Part shown: piece by piece, positions 46,951 through 56,670 of the stretch | Numbering within the stretch: position 1 is the first letter of the stretch | Layout: every line of letters starts with the position of its first letter | Origin: Anthoceros angustus | Lineage: Eukaryota > Streptophyta > Anthocerotopsida > Anthocerotales > Anthocerotaceae | Length of the DNA: 64,000 bases | Direction of reading: 5' to 3' | Assembly: GCA_010909165.1 (NCBI GenBank) | Contig: MU008171.1 | Coordinates: forward strand, 124,001-188,000 | Notes under the pieces: model-generated | What the model was told of the DNA's origin: nothing | Database searches by the model: none | The model's input: only the letters and a program-made list of their open reading frames with translations | Translations under genes and position numbers: made by a program

Positions 46951-48430
46951 GGGGCATGGTCATTGGGTGCTCTGGCGGGCGACTATGTTGAGTGGCCTAG
47001 AACGGAGTTTGTAATTGCCCGCTTTGGCGGTGGGGCGCGGCCCTCGCCCCACTCGTGAGATGCATCCAGGGCGTTGAATTGGTGGGTGGCATGTCTTGCA
47101 CTGCAATCTTGGCCGCGAGGCTGGGTGCTTACATCGTCGATATCATTGAAGAAATGCGATGTGACTCCCCTGCGCATTTTGTCGGTTGTGGTTGAGGTAG
47201 GCACCGGCAACTCTTTTCTTTGTCCCTTACCGCTTGGGAGCAAGTTTGACATTCTCTGTAGAGCGGGAACCGGGCGGACAGGACCACCCTCCCTCGGGCA
47301 CCCAGGTGATGATCTGCGAGTTGAAATCGATATGCAATTCGAGGAGCGACTCATACATGGGCGAGCAAGTTCGCGTCGCAGACGGTGGGGCCTCCTTGGG
47401 ATAGGCGCCGCTGAGCACATGGACGGGACCGAGGGGAGTCGAGATGTTCTATATGCAACTTGCCGCAAGTTGGGGACATTTCAATATTGAAGAAGGATCT
47501 CGACAATCATGTATCCGTTGTACGCAATGCGCCCTTTGTTTACAATCTGAGCATATGGTGTGCTACTCCAGTCCGATTCAACGAAGAAGGAGCTGCTCAA
47601 GTGCTTGGGCGTGCAATTTGATCGTCCGCTTGCCATTGCATTGGAGGAAGGGCCATTGTGGCGGGCAAGTCGTATGCTTTCAAATTTCAGCCTCGGTTTG
47701 GGCGGGTTGTGCAAGTCATTGTCATGGCCCCATTGATTGAGTTGGATTAAACCGTAACCGGACCCTCGCGTAATCGCGAACTCACAAACTTGTTCTTGTC
47801 GACTCCGTAGCGGATTGTTTTTTTGCCCGTAGATCAATGTTGGGGCCAGTGCCCAACCTGTGACCGTTGTTCAGTTTGAAGGACTTCCGATCTGACATTC
47901 CGGCTTCGGGCATTTTGTTGCCCGAATATCAGCCTGTGTGAGTCCAGGCAGATTGAGACTCAATTGGTTGGCGTCGCGCCTATTGAGGGGGAAGTGCAAT
48001 AAAGTGTTGCCACTTCACCTGTCCGCGAGACCCGAGACTATGTCTATGGTCCAATCGTTTCTCACGCTTGAGAATGCACGGACCACAAGTGAACCAGGTT
48101 CATCGCGACTGGCATGGTCCCTCCCGTTCGGTGTACATCGTCCAAGCTGGGGTTCATGCATGCTCCAGTCTGACTGAGATCCAGCGGCCTCGTTTGGGCC
48201 GGAAATGACATTTGGGAAAACCCGTGTCGCCCTTCGGGTCCGGGCATGTCCGAGCAGTGAGGCGGCCCTCACTGCGCCGCAATAAGGAAGGTGGCGGCAA
48301 ACCACCCACAAAGTGGACATGTGACCGGGCACCAGGCCGAAAAATGACGCTGGGACCGCGCGTCATTTACTCATCCGGTTACCAAGCATCCCGTGCACTG
48401 CTCGTCTACCGCTTGTGTCCAGATATGTCG
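46951..48430. other. Right internal part of the CACTA element, no gene recognised
   Basis: Long plus-strand frames (for example about 47074-47490) look like ordinary composition effects; no motif was recognised. Confidence 0.45.
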
Positions 48431-48479
48431 GATTTATGACGGAAATCCGTTGACGTCATTTCTAGCTCGTCATAAATCC
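48431..48479. promoter_or_regulatory. Right subterminal TTTATGACG repeats
   Basis: GATTTATGACGG occurs at 48431-48442 and its inverse CGTCATAAATCC at 48468-48479, with TGACGTCATT between them at 48451-48460. They match the left subterminal repeats. Confidence 0.6.
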
Positions 48480-48497
48480 CAATGCATTGTAGTAGTG
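48468..48497 (-). repeat. CACTA right terminal inverted repeat
   Basis: The reverse complement begins CACTACTACAATGCATT and ends ATTTATGACG; partner of 21835-21864. Confidence 0.95.
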
Positions 48498-48730
48498 AAA
48501 GTAGAGTGGGCAGAAGAGAGAATATCAGAGGAGGAAGCAGCAGCCCGAGATGGAAAGGGGAGGTCAGGGGGAATGGAAGCTGGGGAGGAACGGAGCATGT
48601 GGGAGAATTGGGGAGCAAGTTCATGGGAGAAGGTAAATTTGGTTGAGAGACCATATGTGGAATGAAGGGGAGGAGGGGTGCCAGAAAAGGCACGGAGATC
48701 AAAATAGTCAGCAGCATTATCAAACTCCAT

Positions 48731-49530
48731 ACAGACGGAGTTGATGGTCCTCAGGTTGGAGATACGCGAAAGAAGCTGGACATCACCAATGGCATAGTCT
48801 AACCTGCTAAGGAGAGACCGTTGCTGCTAAAAAATGAATTACCCAAACTGTCGGGCCAATGGGGAAGTCCGTTGAAGATGACCATGTTGTGAGACTCAAC
48901 AAGGCGCAAAAGAGCAGCGCCATGGGAATTGACAGGATGGGAGTCGGAGGAGGTTCTGTTGAGGCCAAGGTCAATGGGGTCAAGCGGAGAAATCATGTCA
49001 AAATATGAAGCATAAAGAATGGCGGCCTTCTAACAAGCAGTTCAAGCATTGAAGTCTCCTGCGAGAAGGATGTATGCAGCAGGGGAAAACTTTGAAATAG
49101 ACATCAGCATATGGGTCGCGGCTGTGGGCATAAATGAAGGAACTCAGAGGAAAGTAACATGCACCCACATAAAGGTCACACGGAGAAGAGAAAAGGGCAC
49201 CAGCAAGTTGGATTCAAAGGATAGTGCTAAGCTCGTCATGCCAAACGAGAGAGATATAAGTCGCGAAGGCCTCACGAAAGTAGCATGCAATACCTACAAA
49301 AGCCTTAGAAGAGTTGTTGGAGACATGGTGTCTAAAGAAAAAGATACACTTGTATCCGGAGAAGGGCCGGAGAGGGCGAGTATGATGCTCATAAGTCTCA
49401 GACAAAAACACAATATCTCGGCATTCTCGGCCCGTGAGCATGTCGAACATACCGCCTAAGAGCCATTGCAGTTCCATTGCATTAACAGAGCCATTGTAGT
49501 TCCAAGAAGCCAGGCAGAGGGAACCAACAC
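48731..49530 (-). pseudogene. LINE endonuclease domain
   Basis: Begins near 49525 with LCLASWNYNGSVNAMELQWL, then DIVFLSETYEHH, ILLAGDFNA (about 49065-49040, the GDFNA metal-site motif), VNSHGAALLRLVESHNMVIF, and a SRLDYAIGD-like string near 48805. This order (N-N-G, ET, GDFN, SRIDY) is that of the AP-endonuclease of LINEs, which nicks target DNA. Several stops and shifts are present. Confidence 0.85.
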
Positions 49531-49599
49531 GGGCCCCGCACCCCTATGGGAGAGGAAATAAGCCACCATACCCTCATATTTGGCCTTCTTACAATCGAT

Positions 49600-50080
49600 G
49601 AGCAGTTGCTTCTTCCGCTCCCATTACAAAGGGGTAAGGTCAGTGTTGACAAACACGTCCTGGCCCTTCAATTTAGTACATGCCCGCAACACACGTAAAA
49701 CCGGTAAAACCGGACAATATAAGTTGGAGGACGAGATTGGTCCTTAGCCACTCTCCAAGCATGTTGAAACCGGACATTAACCTTGATAATATCCTCAAAA
49801 AAGTCTTTACTGCTGTGTTCGGTGCAGTGCCGGAAATCCCTGTAATACGGAGGTCCTGAGATCACTTATTACGATCGCGAGACTCCGAAATAGTAGCACT
49901 AACAACGGCAGAGTTTGTTGCATACACGACAGCAGCATATGAGTGGGCAGGGCCGACAATGGGCCTATCCTGCAATTCCTAAAGGGCCTCATCACTTTTG
50001 GACAAGCCTACACCAATAGAGGTCAATTTGTCTTTGATAATAGTCTCCACCTTCTCCATAAGATCAAGAAGGTCAGCCAT
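49600..50080 (-). pseudogene. LINE ORF1-like protein
   Basis: Starts at an ATG at 50080: MADLLDLMEKVETIIKDKLT, an amphipathic helix. It then has LRITGISGTAPNTAVKTF and, after a frameshift, DIIKVNVRFQHAWRVAKDQS with TYIVRF. This arrangement (coiled coil, then 'LRI-G...W-V-K...P-I-V-F') is that of the RNA-binding ORF1p of L1-like LINEs. Stops within it show decay. Confidence 0.7.
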
Positions 50081-50119
50081 TAGGTTTTGAGATCAGACTA
50101 GCCACAAGTATAAACACCA

Positions 50120-50600
50120 CCATGCTGTAATGGCAGCCAACTCACTAATCAATTTAAGCTCTCAGCAATTATATGTATTCAACTTTCCTGGGCACTGAAT
50201 TGTACTAGTTACTGGGATGGGATAGCCTTGTGAAATGGTTTAATTTAAGGATGGTTAACGTCATCCTGGATGTCTACATTATTTCAAGATTTACTGGATT
50301 TGAGCTCCCTTCCATGTACCGGGCATGCTGGACTCTCTAGCTGGATTGTGTACGCAAAGTTGACACCTGCAGGATGCTACCCAGCTGCGAAGCATCCTTC
50401 AGGCTTATACCTTCTCCAACTGGTGGCCATCCACTTGTTTCTCTTCCTCTTGTTTCTGATCATGAGTCATGGATGTTTGGTTGTGGCAACGAAGTAAACA
50501 GGTTGACTAGAAGCCTTGATGAACTGAACATCATTTACAGCTTGTATCCTTGTACATACTCCAGTTTCCTAGCTTGGTTACTAGTGGATATTGGGTCATG
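50120..50600. repeat. Segmental duplication, copy 1 of a scrambled block
   Basis: 50186-50350 ('ttcctgggcactgaattgta' to 'ctctagctggattgtg') recurs directly at 52126-52310. In contrast 50397-50465 and 50480-50540 recur in inverted orientation at about 52300-52460. 'aacgaagtaaacagg' and 'cttgatgaactg...catcatttacagcttgtatccttg' recur again near 54768-54830. No gene is recognised in it. Confidence 0.85.
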
Positions 50601-50640
50601 GTCACTATGCTGTGCGCAATGCCATTGCCACGCGCGCATG

Positions 50641-50880
50641 CATGCAGGCACCAAGATCACACACCCCAACACCATCAAGCAGGCCGCTAGCGCTGTCGCA
50701 ATCGTTCAGGCCTTCCCCGACTTCATCAGAGAAGCTGTGCACAAAACGCCCCCGGAGAATCTGGCAGCCAGTCTCATCTGGGACACATGATCCTTCCCCT
50801 TCTCCTCGGAGATGAAGAATGGCGTGACGGTGGCCGGAGATGCCTCCCACCCCATGGCATGGCATGGCATGGAAAAGGAG
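50641..50880 (+). pseudogene. FAD-dependent monooxygenase fragment, copy 1
   Basis: After a splice-acceptor-like 'gcatgcatgcag' the plus strand reads TKITHPNTIKQAASAVAIVQ, AFPDFIREAVHKTPPENLAA, SLIWDT, then a TGA, and on the far side EMKNGVTVAGDASHPM. VTVAGDASHPM is the GD-type FAD/NAD-binding motif of the plant monooxygenase 1/zeaxanthin-epoxidase-like group, which should continue TPNLGQGG; here it breaks into 'ggcatggcatggcatgg'. A near-identical fragment is at 54915-55150 and a short third one near 52510-52560. No N-terminal FAD domain is present. Confidence 0.7.
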
Positions 50881-50894
50881 AAGTTCGCGTATGC

Positions 50895-51152
50895 TCAGGA
50901 GTTGCATTGCAGAAGAGCTTTTAAACGAAACAGCTGGAGGCAGACGTTGCAGCGTGCAGCAGTTGATGTACCCATTCCTTGAGTATTCCTCAAGGAATCC
51001 AAAAAAGATGGCAGATGGCAGATGTGGGTGGACATGTCTGAAGGCGGGAGCTTGAGCAGTATGTTGGTGATAATTTGCTCAGGCAAGGCCAGCAGCCAGG
51101 AAAAGCCATTCCAAGTGCAGAGGGGGACCTGGCCGATCTGCGATAAGGGCAC
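50895..51152 (-). pseudogene. F-box-like fragment, copy 1
   Basis: The minus strand reads LALPEQIITNILLKLPPSDM, which fits the start of an F-box (LPxxxxxxILxxLPxxxL). It is followed by non-family sequence. The same block is duplicated at about 55300-55440. It is only a motif-sized match, so the call is tentative. Confidence 0.4.
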
Positions 51153-51189
51153 TCCAGGTGGCCAGATCTCTTTTGTGCATCAACCATGC

Positions 51190-51430
51190 TCCCAGTCTAG
51201 ATAGACTTCCCATACATATTTATCAAACTGTGGGCTACAAGAAGCTGAGAGTGAAGCCCTTGTTCTTGAATCTGCGCCTGCAGCTACCTGCCCAAATGCA
51301 AAGCTGCCACAAACTGTGGGCCACAAAGAGCTGAGAGTGAAGCTCTTGTTTTTCAATCTAAGCCTGCAGCTCCCTGCCCAAATGCAAAGCTGACGCTTTC
51401 CCACTATACCCAAATGCAAAGCTGGCGCTT
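51190..51430 (-). repeat. Tandem copies of a PPR-derived sequence
   Basis: 'aaactgtgggcyacaa(g)agctgagagtgaagc' occurs at about 51224 and 51311, each followed by 'ctgcagct(a/c)cctgcccaaatgcaaagct', and 'cccaaatgcaaagctg(a/g)cgctttc' recurs twice more up to 51430. The related sequence at 55505-55580 is recognisable as a pentatricopeptide repeat on the minus strand. Confidence 0.6.
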
Positions 51431-51542
51431 TCACGGAATCGGTCATCCACACCCACCTCTTAAACCTCATAAAGACCACGGGATTTCTGGCAAGAAGACC
51501 ACTGGATTCCTGACCAGTGTCCTGGCCAGCGGGTGGAGGACA

Positions 51543-51859
51543 AAATGCATTTTGAATTTCAGTTGGGTAGGGGCCGCGCGAACGCGAGCCCCCGCTGCCA
51601 CAAATTATGACGTCTATTCTACCCGTAGGTAGATAGTGGAGCCACCCCGGCCGTAGTGCAATGGCGGAGATGTCACCAGGTCATCGGCCTTCATGATCAC
51701 CGATAGGCCCCGCCCAGGTAAGTATGTTACTCAGCCTCCCTCACCACTTTACATACAGCAATCCTGGTCACTCTCACTAGCTCCACAATATGGGGTTTTA
51801 GACGAGATTCTAAATTGTGAGAATATGTTTGCTCGTTGCACGCCTTGATTCTCAGGGTC
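51543..51859. repeat. Dispersed repeat, copy 2 (about 315 bp)
   Basis: Partner of 18380-18695, same orientation, sharing the GC-rich hairpin (51570-51593) and both ends. Confidence 0.8.
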
Positions 51860-53009
51860 TCAGGGTCCGCCTTGATTCCTCGATTCGTCCAGCGGCAACT
51901 CGTAGCGAACAATGGAACTGGAGCTAATGACCATCACTTTGGGGGGAAGAAGAACTGAGCCCCACAGGCTTCACCACCATACTACAGCGAAAGCCAACAC
52001 CCGTGGAAAGTTAAACTTATTGCATGCTCTGAGTATTGAAGAATGAAGTCATCAATCAGTAGTGACTCCCGGGTACTCTACACTTACCCGATCCACGATC
52101 ACAGATATGTACCCATGAAGCTCTTTCCTGGGCACTGAAGTGTACTGAATTACTGGGATGGGGATAGCCTTGTGAAATGGTTTAATTTAAGGATGGTTAA
52201 CGTTGTTCAGATCCTGGATGTCTACATTATTTCAGCATTTTCTGGTTTTGAGCTCCCTTTCCATGTAATGGGCATGCTGGACTCTCTAGCTGGATTGTGA
52301 CTCGCTGTAAATGATGTTGCAGTTCTTCAAGGCTTCTAGCCAGCCTGTTTACTTCGCTGCCAGAAAAAAGTATCTATGACGCTTGATCAGAAACAAGAGA
52401 AACAAGTGCACGGCCACCAGTTGGAGAAGGTATAAGCCTGAAGGATGCTACCCAGCTGGGTGGCATCCTGCTGAAAGGATGGTCACTATGCTGTGGGCAA
52501 AGCCATTGCCGCGCGTGCATGCATGCAGGCAACAAGATCACACCCCAACACCACCAACCAGGCACAGAAGGGCAGCATTTCCCATGTGCATAGAGTAGCC
52601 ACTCGTTCGTTTGGGCTTGCAGAATTGAAAGGGGACGGGTGCGCAGAATCGAAGCAACTACACTATGCAATAATAATTTGGATCGCCTTGTGGAATCGAA
52701 GCCGAAATGGTTGAAGTACAAGCAGGCTTTTAGGTCCTTCCTTAGCCTACACGACGCTCAAGCTTCTCCAGGAATCCAATCACCCAATCGTGATGTTTTA
52801 CCGGGTATATGTATATAGTAATGGCTGGTTATGGCAGTGAGGTCTGCTCTACAAGTATGAGAAGAGAATTTTATGGCATGACACAAGCTGCAAGGATCAA
52901 GGATACCGGCAGCCATAGTCTCATGCTCAGGCAAGAGTAACCAGCTTGCTTCGTCAACTCAAGTCTAACTTAAACATCCAAGTGAAATCTTACGTGCTAG
53001 TGTGGAGAG
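51860..53009. other. Duplicated intergenic block, no intact gene
   Basis: Includes the second copy of the scrambled block (52126-52480, part direct and part inverted) and a short fragment of the monooxygenase sequence near 52500-52560 ('gcgtgcatgcatgcaggcaa'). Nothing intact is recognised. Confidence 0.6.
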
Positions 53010-54579
53010 ATGGATTATGGGGTGATCTTTTGTGAGGGTAACCGCTTTGGAATTGGGAAACGCATTCGGCAAGAACAATTTGTAACCACACACATGGGTG
53101 AGCTCTGAATTTAGTACTATTTTTATAGTTAATAATATAGGTTTTATTATTAAACATCATTATTAATTTTTTCTTTTTGCAGGACTAGATATAAAAGGGC
53201 AAAAATTAGTCACAATTAGAATCATTAATAATAGAGATTATTTTTTGAAAGAAAAATCGTTTTACCAGCTCTTAAGGGAATCATTTTTTGGTATTCCGTA
53301 CATAATAGCAGCCCAGGCTGATGTTTCATTCAAGGAAAATTACCTAGATGTTATTGTATTAGAACTTGTGGAGAGAAGCAATCTTGGAGATGTTCATAAT
53401 AGATTATCTTTGAAGACAATTTGTTTATTCATAATTCAAATGGTACAATATCTGCTTATTTAGATTGCATAACATTGTTGTATTGTCGAGCTAGCCTCAT
53501 GCATGGCACATTGTATCTTCATGTGTGTGTCTCATAGATCACCATAGTGCAAGACATGGAGCTATTTGAACTCAATCATGGTAATTTAATGCTCGAGAAT
53601 TTCGCAGTGGGTTCCAAGGAGAATGCCACAGAGGATTCCACTGCTAAGGTTGGTGTGGTGATTTTAGTTTCATTGATTCCACTGCTAAGGTTGGTGTGGT
53701 GATTTTAGTTTCATTGATACTACACCGTATGAACATAAAAACAGCTATCCTTCATAAAATTCTTCCTATCCATTTTTCATACTCACGGTGAATTGCTCAA
53801 ATCCCAGATTGCACAAAAACACTAGCTAGCAAACCTTGAAGACCATTACTTTGTACTACTCTTATCTAATCTTCTAAAATTTCTAATGGTTTTTCATCAT
53901 AATCTTGTGCAGCTATATATAATGGATTGTGGTCAATCAGAGAAATACACTAGTCTCAATAGGTATGTACAAAAGGTAGAATAGAGAGAAAATTTGTGTT
54001 TCCTGCAACGTTAAACAGCATAAACACCAAGATTTTGTGTAGGAGGTCAAATATAGACCAATTGAAATTTCAAGTAGAAGTCCTCCTATGGATTGCTCTT
54101 TCTCAAGATCGTAATGAACATGAAGTTCAGGTTTGTATTTGTACTACAATGGAGCTTCACACTCTAGTAATTGTTCAAGCACCTTCTAAATATTTACACT
54201 CATGTTGTTGAAGTAATTTCAGGTAATAGTTAGAGCTATGGATAAATGTGATATCCTCGACCGTGATATGCTTTACTATTGTGATAATTTGATATATATC
54301 TTCTATGCTATTTTAAATGATGAAGGTAAACCATCAAATAGTACTTTTAAGATATGTTTGGTTATAAATTATATTAAATAATTATCTATTATGAGTATAA
54401 AATATATTTTGATACTTTAAGATATTTCTAGTTACAAACTATAATAACTAATTAATTAATATGAATGTGAAATAGGTTTCGATGATGTTCCCGACTTGGT
54501 CATTAGAGAAATCGAATGGCAACCACTGCCAAAATCAGTATTAGATGAAATAATTCTAGAAATGGTGAGATGTAGATAA
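53010..54579 (+). CDS. Casein-kinase-1-like pseudokinase paralogue, no glycine loop (possibly pseudogene)
   Basis: Exons: 53010-53037, 53183-53442, 53538-53648, 53913-53962, 54043-54130, 54223-54325, 54476-54579. With these the total is 744 bp, 247 residues, all in phase. It shares the exon plan and key strings with the gene at 10003-11957: SLKTICLFIIQM versus SLKTICLLALQM, ITIVQDM versus INIVQYM, NHGNLMLENF versus IHGDLKLEHF, LYIMDCGQSEK versus LYIIDFNGSK, and an identical 50-bp fourth exon length. The glycine loop is gone. A more natural first exon (to 53081, FGIGKRIRQEQF) would be out of phase, so a shorter donor at 53038 is needed. The VAIK lysine is replaced (VTIRI), HGD has become HGN, and DFG is DCG. 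All catalytic residues are lost, so it is either a scaffold-type pseudokinase or a dead gene. Confidence 0.55.
53634..53715. repeat. 41-bp tandem duplication across an exon-intron boundary
   Basis: 'gattccactgctaaggttgg' occurs at 53634 and 53675, period 41. The unit includes the end of exon 3 of the pseudokinase and its GT donor, so two identical donors (53649 and 53690) are present. Confidence 0.9.
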
Positions 54580-54767
54580 CATAATATATAGTTCATAAAT
54601 ACCTATATAATTACAATATTCACATTCCTGAGTTAATCATAGAGACACGGAAAACAAAGTGATGTAGAACGTGCGAGTTCATATCTTCAAGTCTCCATAG
54701 TTGGCCGCACATTGATTTAGAGTGTGAGATTAGTTTCCCAATTCATATTTAGCTCTTCTTTCTGGGA

Positions 54768-55210
54768 ACGAAGTAAACAAGACTCGAAGCCTTGATGGAC
54801 TGGACATCATTTACAGCTTGTATCCTTGTACACACCCAAGTTTCCTATCCTGCTATAGATATGGCGTTATGATCACTCTGCTTTAAGTCCCACTGCCGCG
54901 CGTGCATGCATGCAGGCAACAACATCATACACCCCAACAGCATCAAGTAGGCTGCTATTGCAATCATCCAGGCCTTCCCCAACTTCGTCAGAGAAGCTGT
55001 GGACAAAACGCCCCCGGAAAATCTGGCACCCAGTCTCATCTGGGACGCATGCTCCTTCCCCTTCTTCCCGCAGGTGAAGAATGGCGTGACGGTGGCCGAA
55101 GGTGCTTCCCATCCCATGACCCCGAACCTGGACATGGCATGGCATCATGGCCTGGCATGGAAAAGGCAAAGTTGGCCTTGCACCGAAGAGCTTGTAAACG
55201 AAACAGATGA
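54768..55210 (+). pseudogene. FAD-dependent monooxygenase fragment, copy 2
   Basis: Starts in sequence shared with 50480-50600, then after 'gcatgcatgcag' reads HPNSIK, a stop, AAIAIIQAFPNFVREAVDKT, PPENLAPSLIWDACSFPFFP, QVKNGVTVAEGASHPMTPNL. It retains MTPNL, which copy 1 has lost, but has AEGA in place of AGDA, and it then breaks into 'gacatggcatggcatcatgg'. The reading frame is otherwise intact for about 70 codons. It is a decayed exon of a plant FAD monooxygenase. Confidence 0.7.
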
Positions 55211-55264
55211 AGACAGATGAAGGCAGACGTTGCAACAGTTGATGTTCCATTCCTTGAGGAACAC

Positions 55265-55900
55265 TCAAAGAATCCCTGTTAATGTGTGACCAAAAAAGAT
55301 GACAGATGTTCTAGATATGGTGGACAGGCCTGAAAGCGGGAGCTTGAGCAGTATGTTGGTGATCGTTTGCTCAGGCAGGGCCAGCAGCAGGAAAAGGCAT
55401 TCCGAGTGGAGAGGGGGACCTGGATCTGCGATAAGGGCACTCCAGGTGGCAAGATCTTTGTTTTGCATCAACCATGCTCCAGACTTCCCGTACATGTTCA
55501 TCGAACTGTGGGCTACAAGAAGCTGAGAGTGAAGCCGTTCTTCAATCTGAGCCTGCAGCTGCCTGGCCAAATGGAAACCCGCCACATTCCCACATTCCTG
55601 CAGGAGGCACACAAATGTCACTGAATTTGTTACTCATAGCCACTTCTTACATATCACTGTAGACACAAGGGGCTTCCTGGCCTACGCTCTGCTGGGAATA
55701 CCCAGCAATCAGGGCAGTCCATGTACGTCAGCATGTTGTTTTGAGCAACCCCGTCTTTGAGAGTCTACCAAGCTGCCCCGCTTGGCATACTGTGTACCAA
55801 ACTGTTGGCTACAAACACATAAACTTCATGCCCTCGCTCTCTCACCTGCGTATGAAGCTTCTTCCCCGTCTGCTTCCCCATGTTGGTGCTTGCCATTCAG
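55265..55900 (-). pseudogene. Chimeric PPR/F-box-like remnant
   Basis: The minus strand from 55621 reads TFVCLLQECGNVAGFHLARQ, LQAQIEERLHSQLLVAHSSM, NMYGKSG, then NKDLATWSALIAD, which is a decayed PPR triplet. It runs into LLLALPEQTITNILLKLPLS, an F-box-like string also found near 51100. Between 55640 and 55900 further PPR-like words appear in shifted frames. The two families are fused only by rearrangement. Confidence 0.55.
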
Positions 55901-55942
55901 GCTTCCCTTCAATGTCTGCAGCAAACATATCTTGAGCTAACC

Positions 55943-56060
55943 GTGCCTGTGGGTCTATAGTGATCATGAGCATCTTAAAGGGCCTGTGAGGAAATCTCCT
56001 CACCAGCACGCTTCGTGCCTGTGAGTCTATAGTGGTCTTGAGCATCTTGAAGGGCCTGTG
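55943..56060. repeat. 72-bp tandem duplication
   Basis: 'gtgcctgtgggtctatagtg' at 55943 recurs with one change at 56015; both copies continue through 'gagcatctt(a/g)aagggcctgtga'. Confidence 0.9.
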
Positions 56061-56231
56061 ACGACCACAGTCCCTTCAAGAAACTCACCAACATACTTCA
56101 CGCAGCAGGAACAGCTTCCCATGAGCCACTGGGGTTGGTGGAAGCCATCCATGTCCATGTCTCAGTTTGGACAGGGATGGAGTTAAGCGAGAACTTTACT
56201 CCCAGGCGCACACACTTGAGCACTGACAAAT

Positions 56232-56532
56232 TCTCCCTTCTCATGGTCGACCCTTACAACTGCAACAGACATTTGCAAATCGATCCACACCCATCCCTTA
56301 AAACAATCTCTCTCCGTTCAAGCCTTGACATGATCTCCGTGGCACTGTGGCAGTCGCTGCACAAGCGTAGATTCTTTGTTACCACCAGAGGTGTCCCACA
56401 CGGAGCGTTCAAAAGACCAAACGCAAGAGCTAGCTTCTCAGCATGCCCACAAAGCGCATCTTCCTTTTCCTTCTCAGACAGTGGCTTCAACACCAACTTT
56501 GCGTGAAGTACGTGGTCTCCTGACTGCTTCAC
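56232..56532 (-). pseudogene. E+/DYW-type domain of a PPR protein, C-terminus lost
   Basis: Reads HAEKLALAFGLLNAPCGTPL then VVTKNLRLCSDCHSATEIMS and RLERREIVLRDG. This matches the DYW deaminase core of plant organelle RNA editing factors: the HxE zinc and catalytic residues (HAE) and the C-x2-CH zinc site (CSDCH). The family should end RFHHF...CSCGDYW. In the read frame it ends CGSICKCLLQL and a stop, while the +1 frame shows DRFANVCCSCKGRP. A frameshift near 56285 and loss of DYW are therefore visible. It probably belonged to the PPR gene upstream (56640-59649). Confidence 0.85.
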
Positions 56533-56670
56533 ACGAGCATTGGCGCTCTAAACCTTAATCGCAATATCCTCTCTCCTTTCTCAGATCAATCAAGCAATTG
56601 TAAAGCTCCAGAGTAGGTTTTACGTTACACAGTTCAGCCATGCAATCAAAGTGCTTGTGAACCTCATTCA

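Larger units (their letters stand above)
21835..48497 (-). mobile_element. CACTA (En/Spm-type) DNA transposon, 26.7 kb, inserted in a LINE
   Basis: The left end reads CACTACTACAATGCAT at 21835 and the right end reads ATGCATTGTAGTAGTG, finishing at 48497. The 30-bp terminal inverted repeats match at 28 of 30 positions. AAA flanks both sides (21832-21834 and 48498-48500), the 3-bp target duplication of this superfamily. Subterminal copies of TTTATRACG sit at both ends. The minus strand encodes fragments of the Transposase_21/DUF4216 type protein of this superfamily (TNPD). The element interrupts a LINE whose two halves join in frame when it is removed. The size is large for the superfamily and comes from internal duplication. 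Confidence 0.93.
48501..50090 (-). mobile_element. LINE retrotransposon, 5' half (ORF1 and endonuclease)
   Basis: Continuation, on the minus strand, of the LINE at 19285-21834. From 50080 down it carries an ORF1-like protein, then an apurinic-type endonuclease, and stops exactly at the CACTA target site. Reading across the empty site (48498 side to 21834 side) gives HSTF then LLNSTTPSLAP in one frame. Total reconstructed LINE length is about 4.1 kb. Confidence 0.9.

Noticed and set aside
47074-47490. Plus-strand frame of 138 codons at the right side of the CACTA element
   Set aside because: Protein-like in appearance, but without motif or conservation in the related segment; no support beyond length.
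21835-48497. Contaminating or horizontally transferred DNA, suggested by the different base composition
   Set aside because: Perfect transposon ends, a target duplication and the interrupted LINE explain the block as a normal mobile element of this genome.
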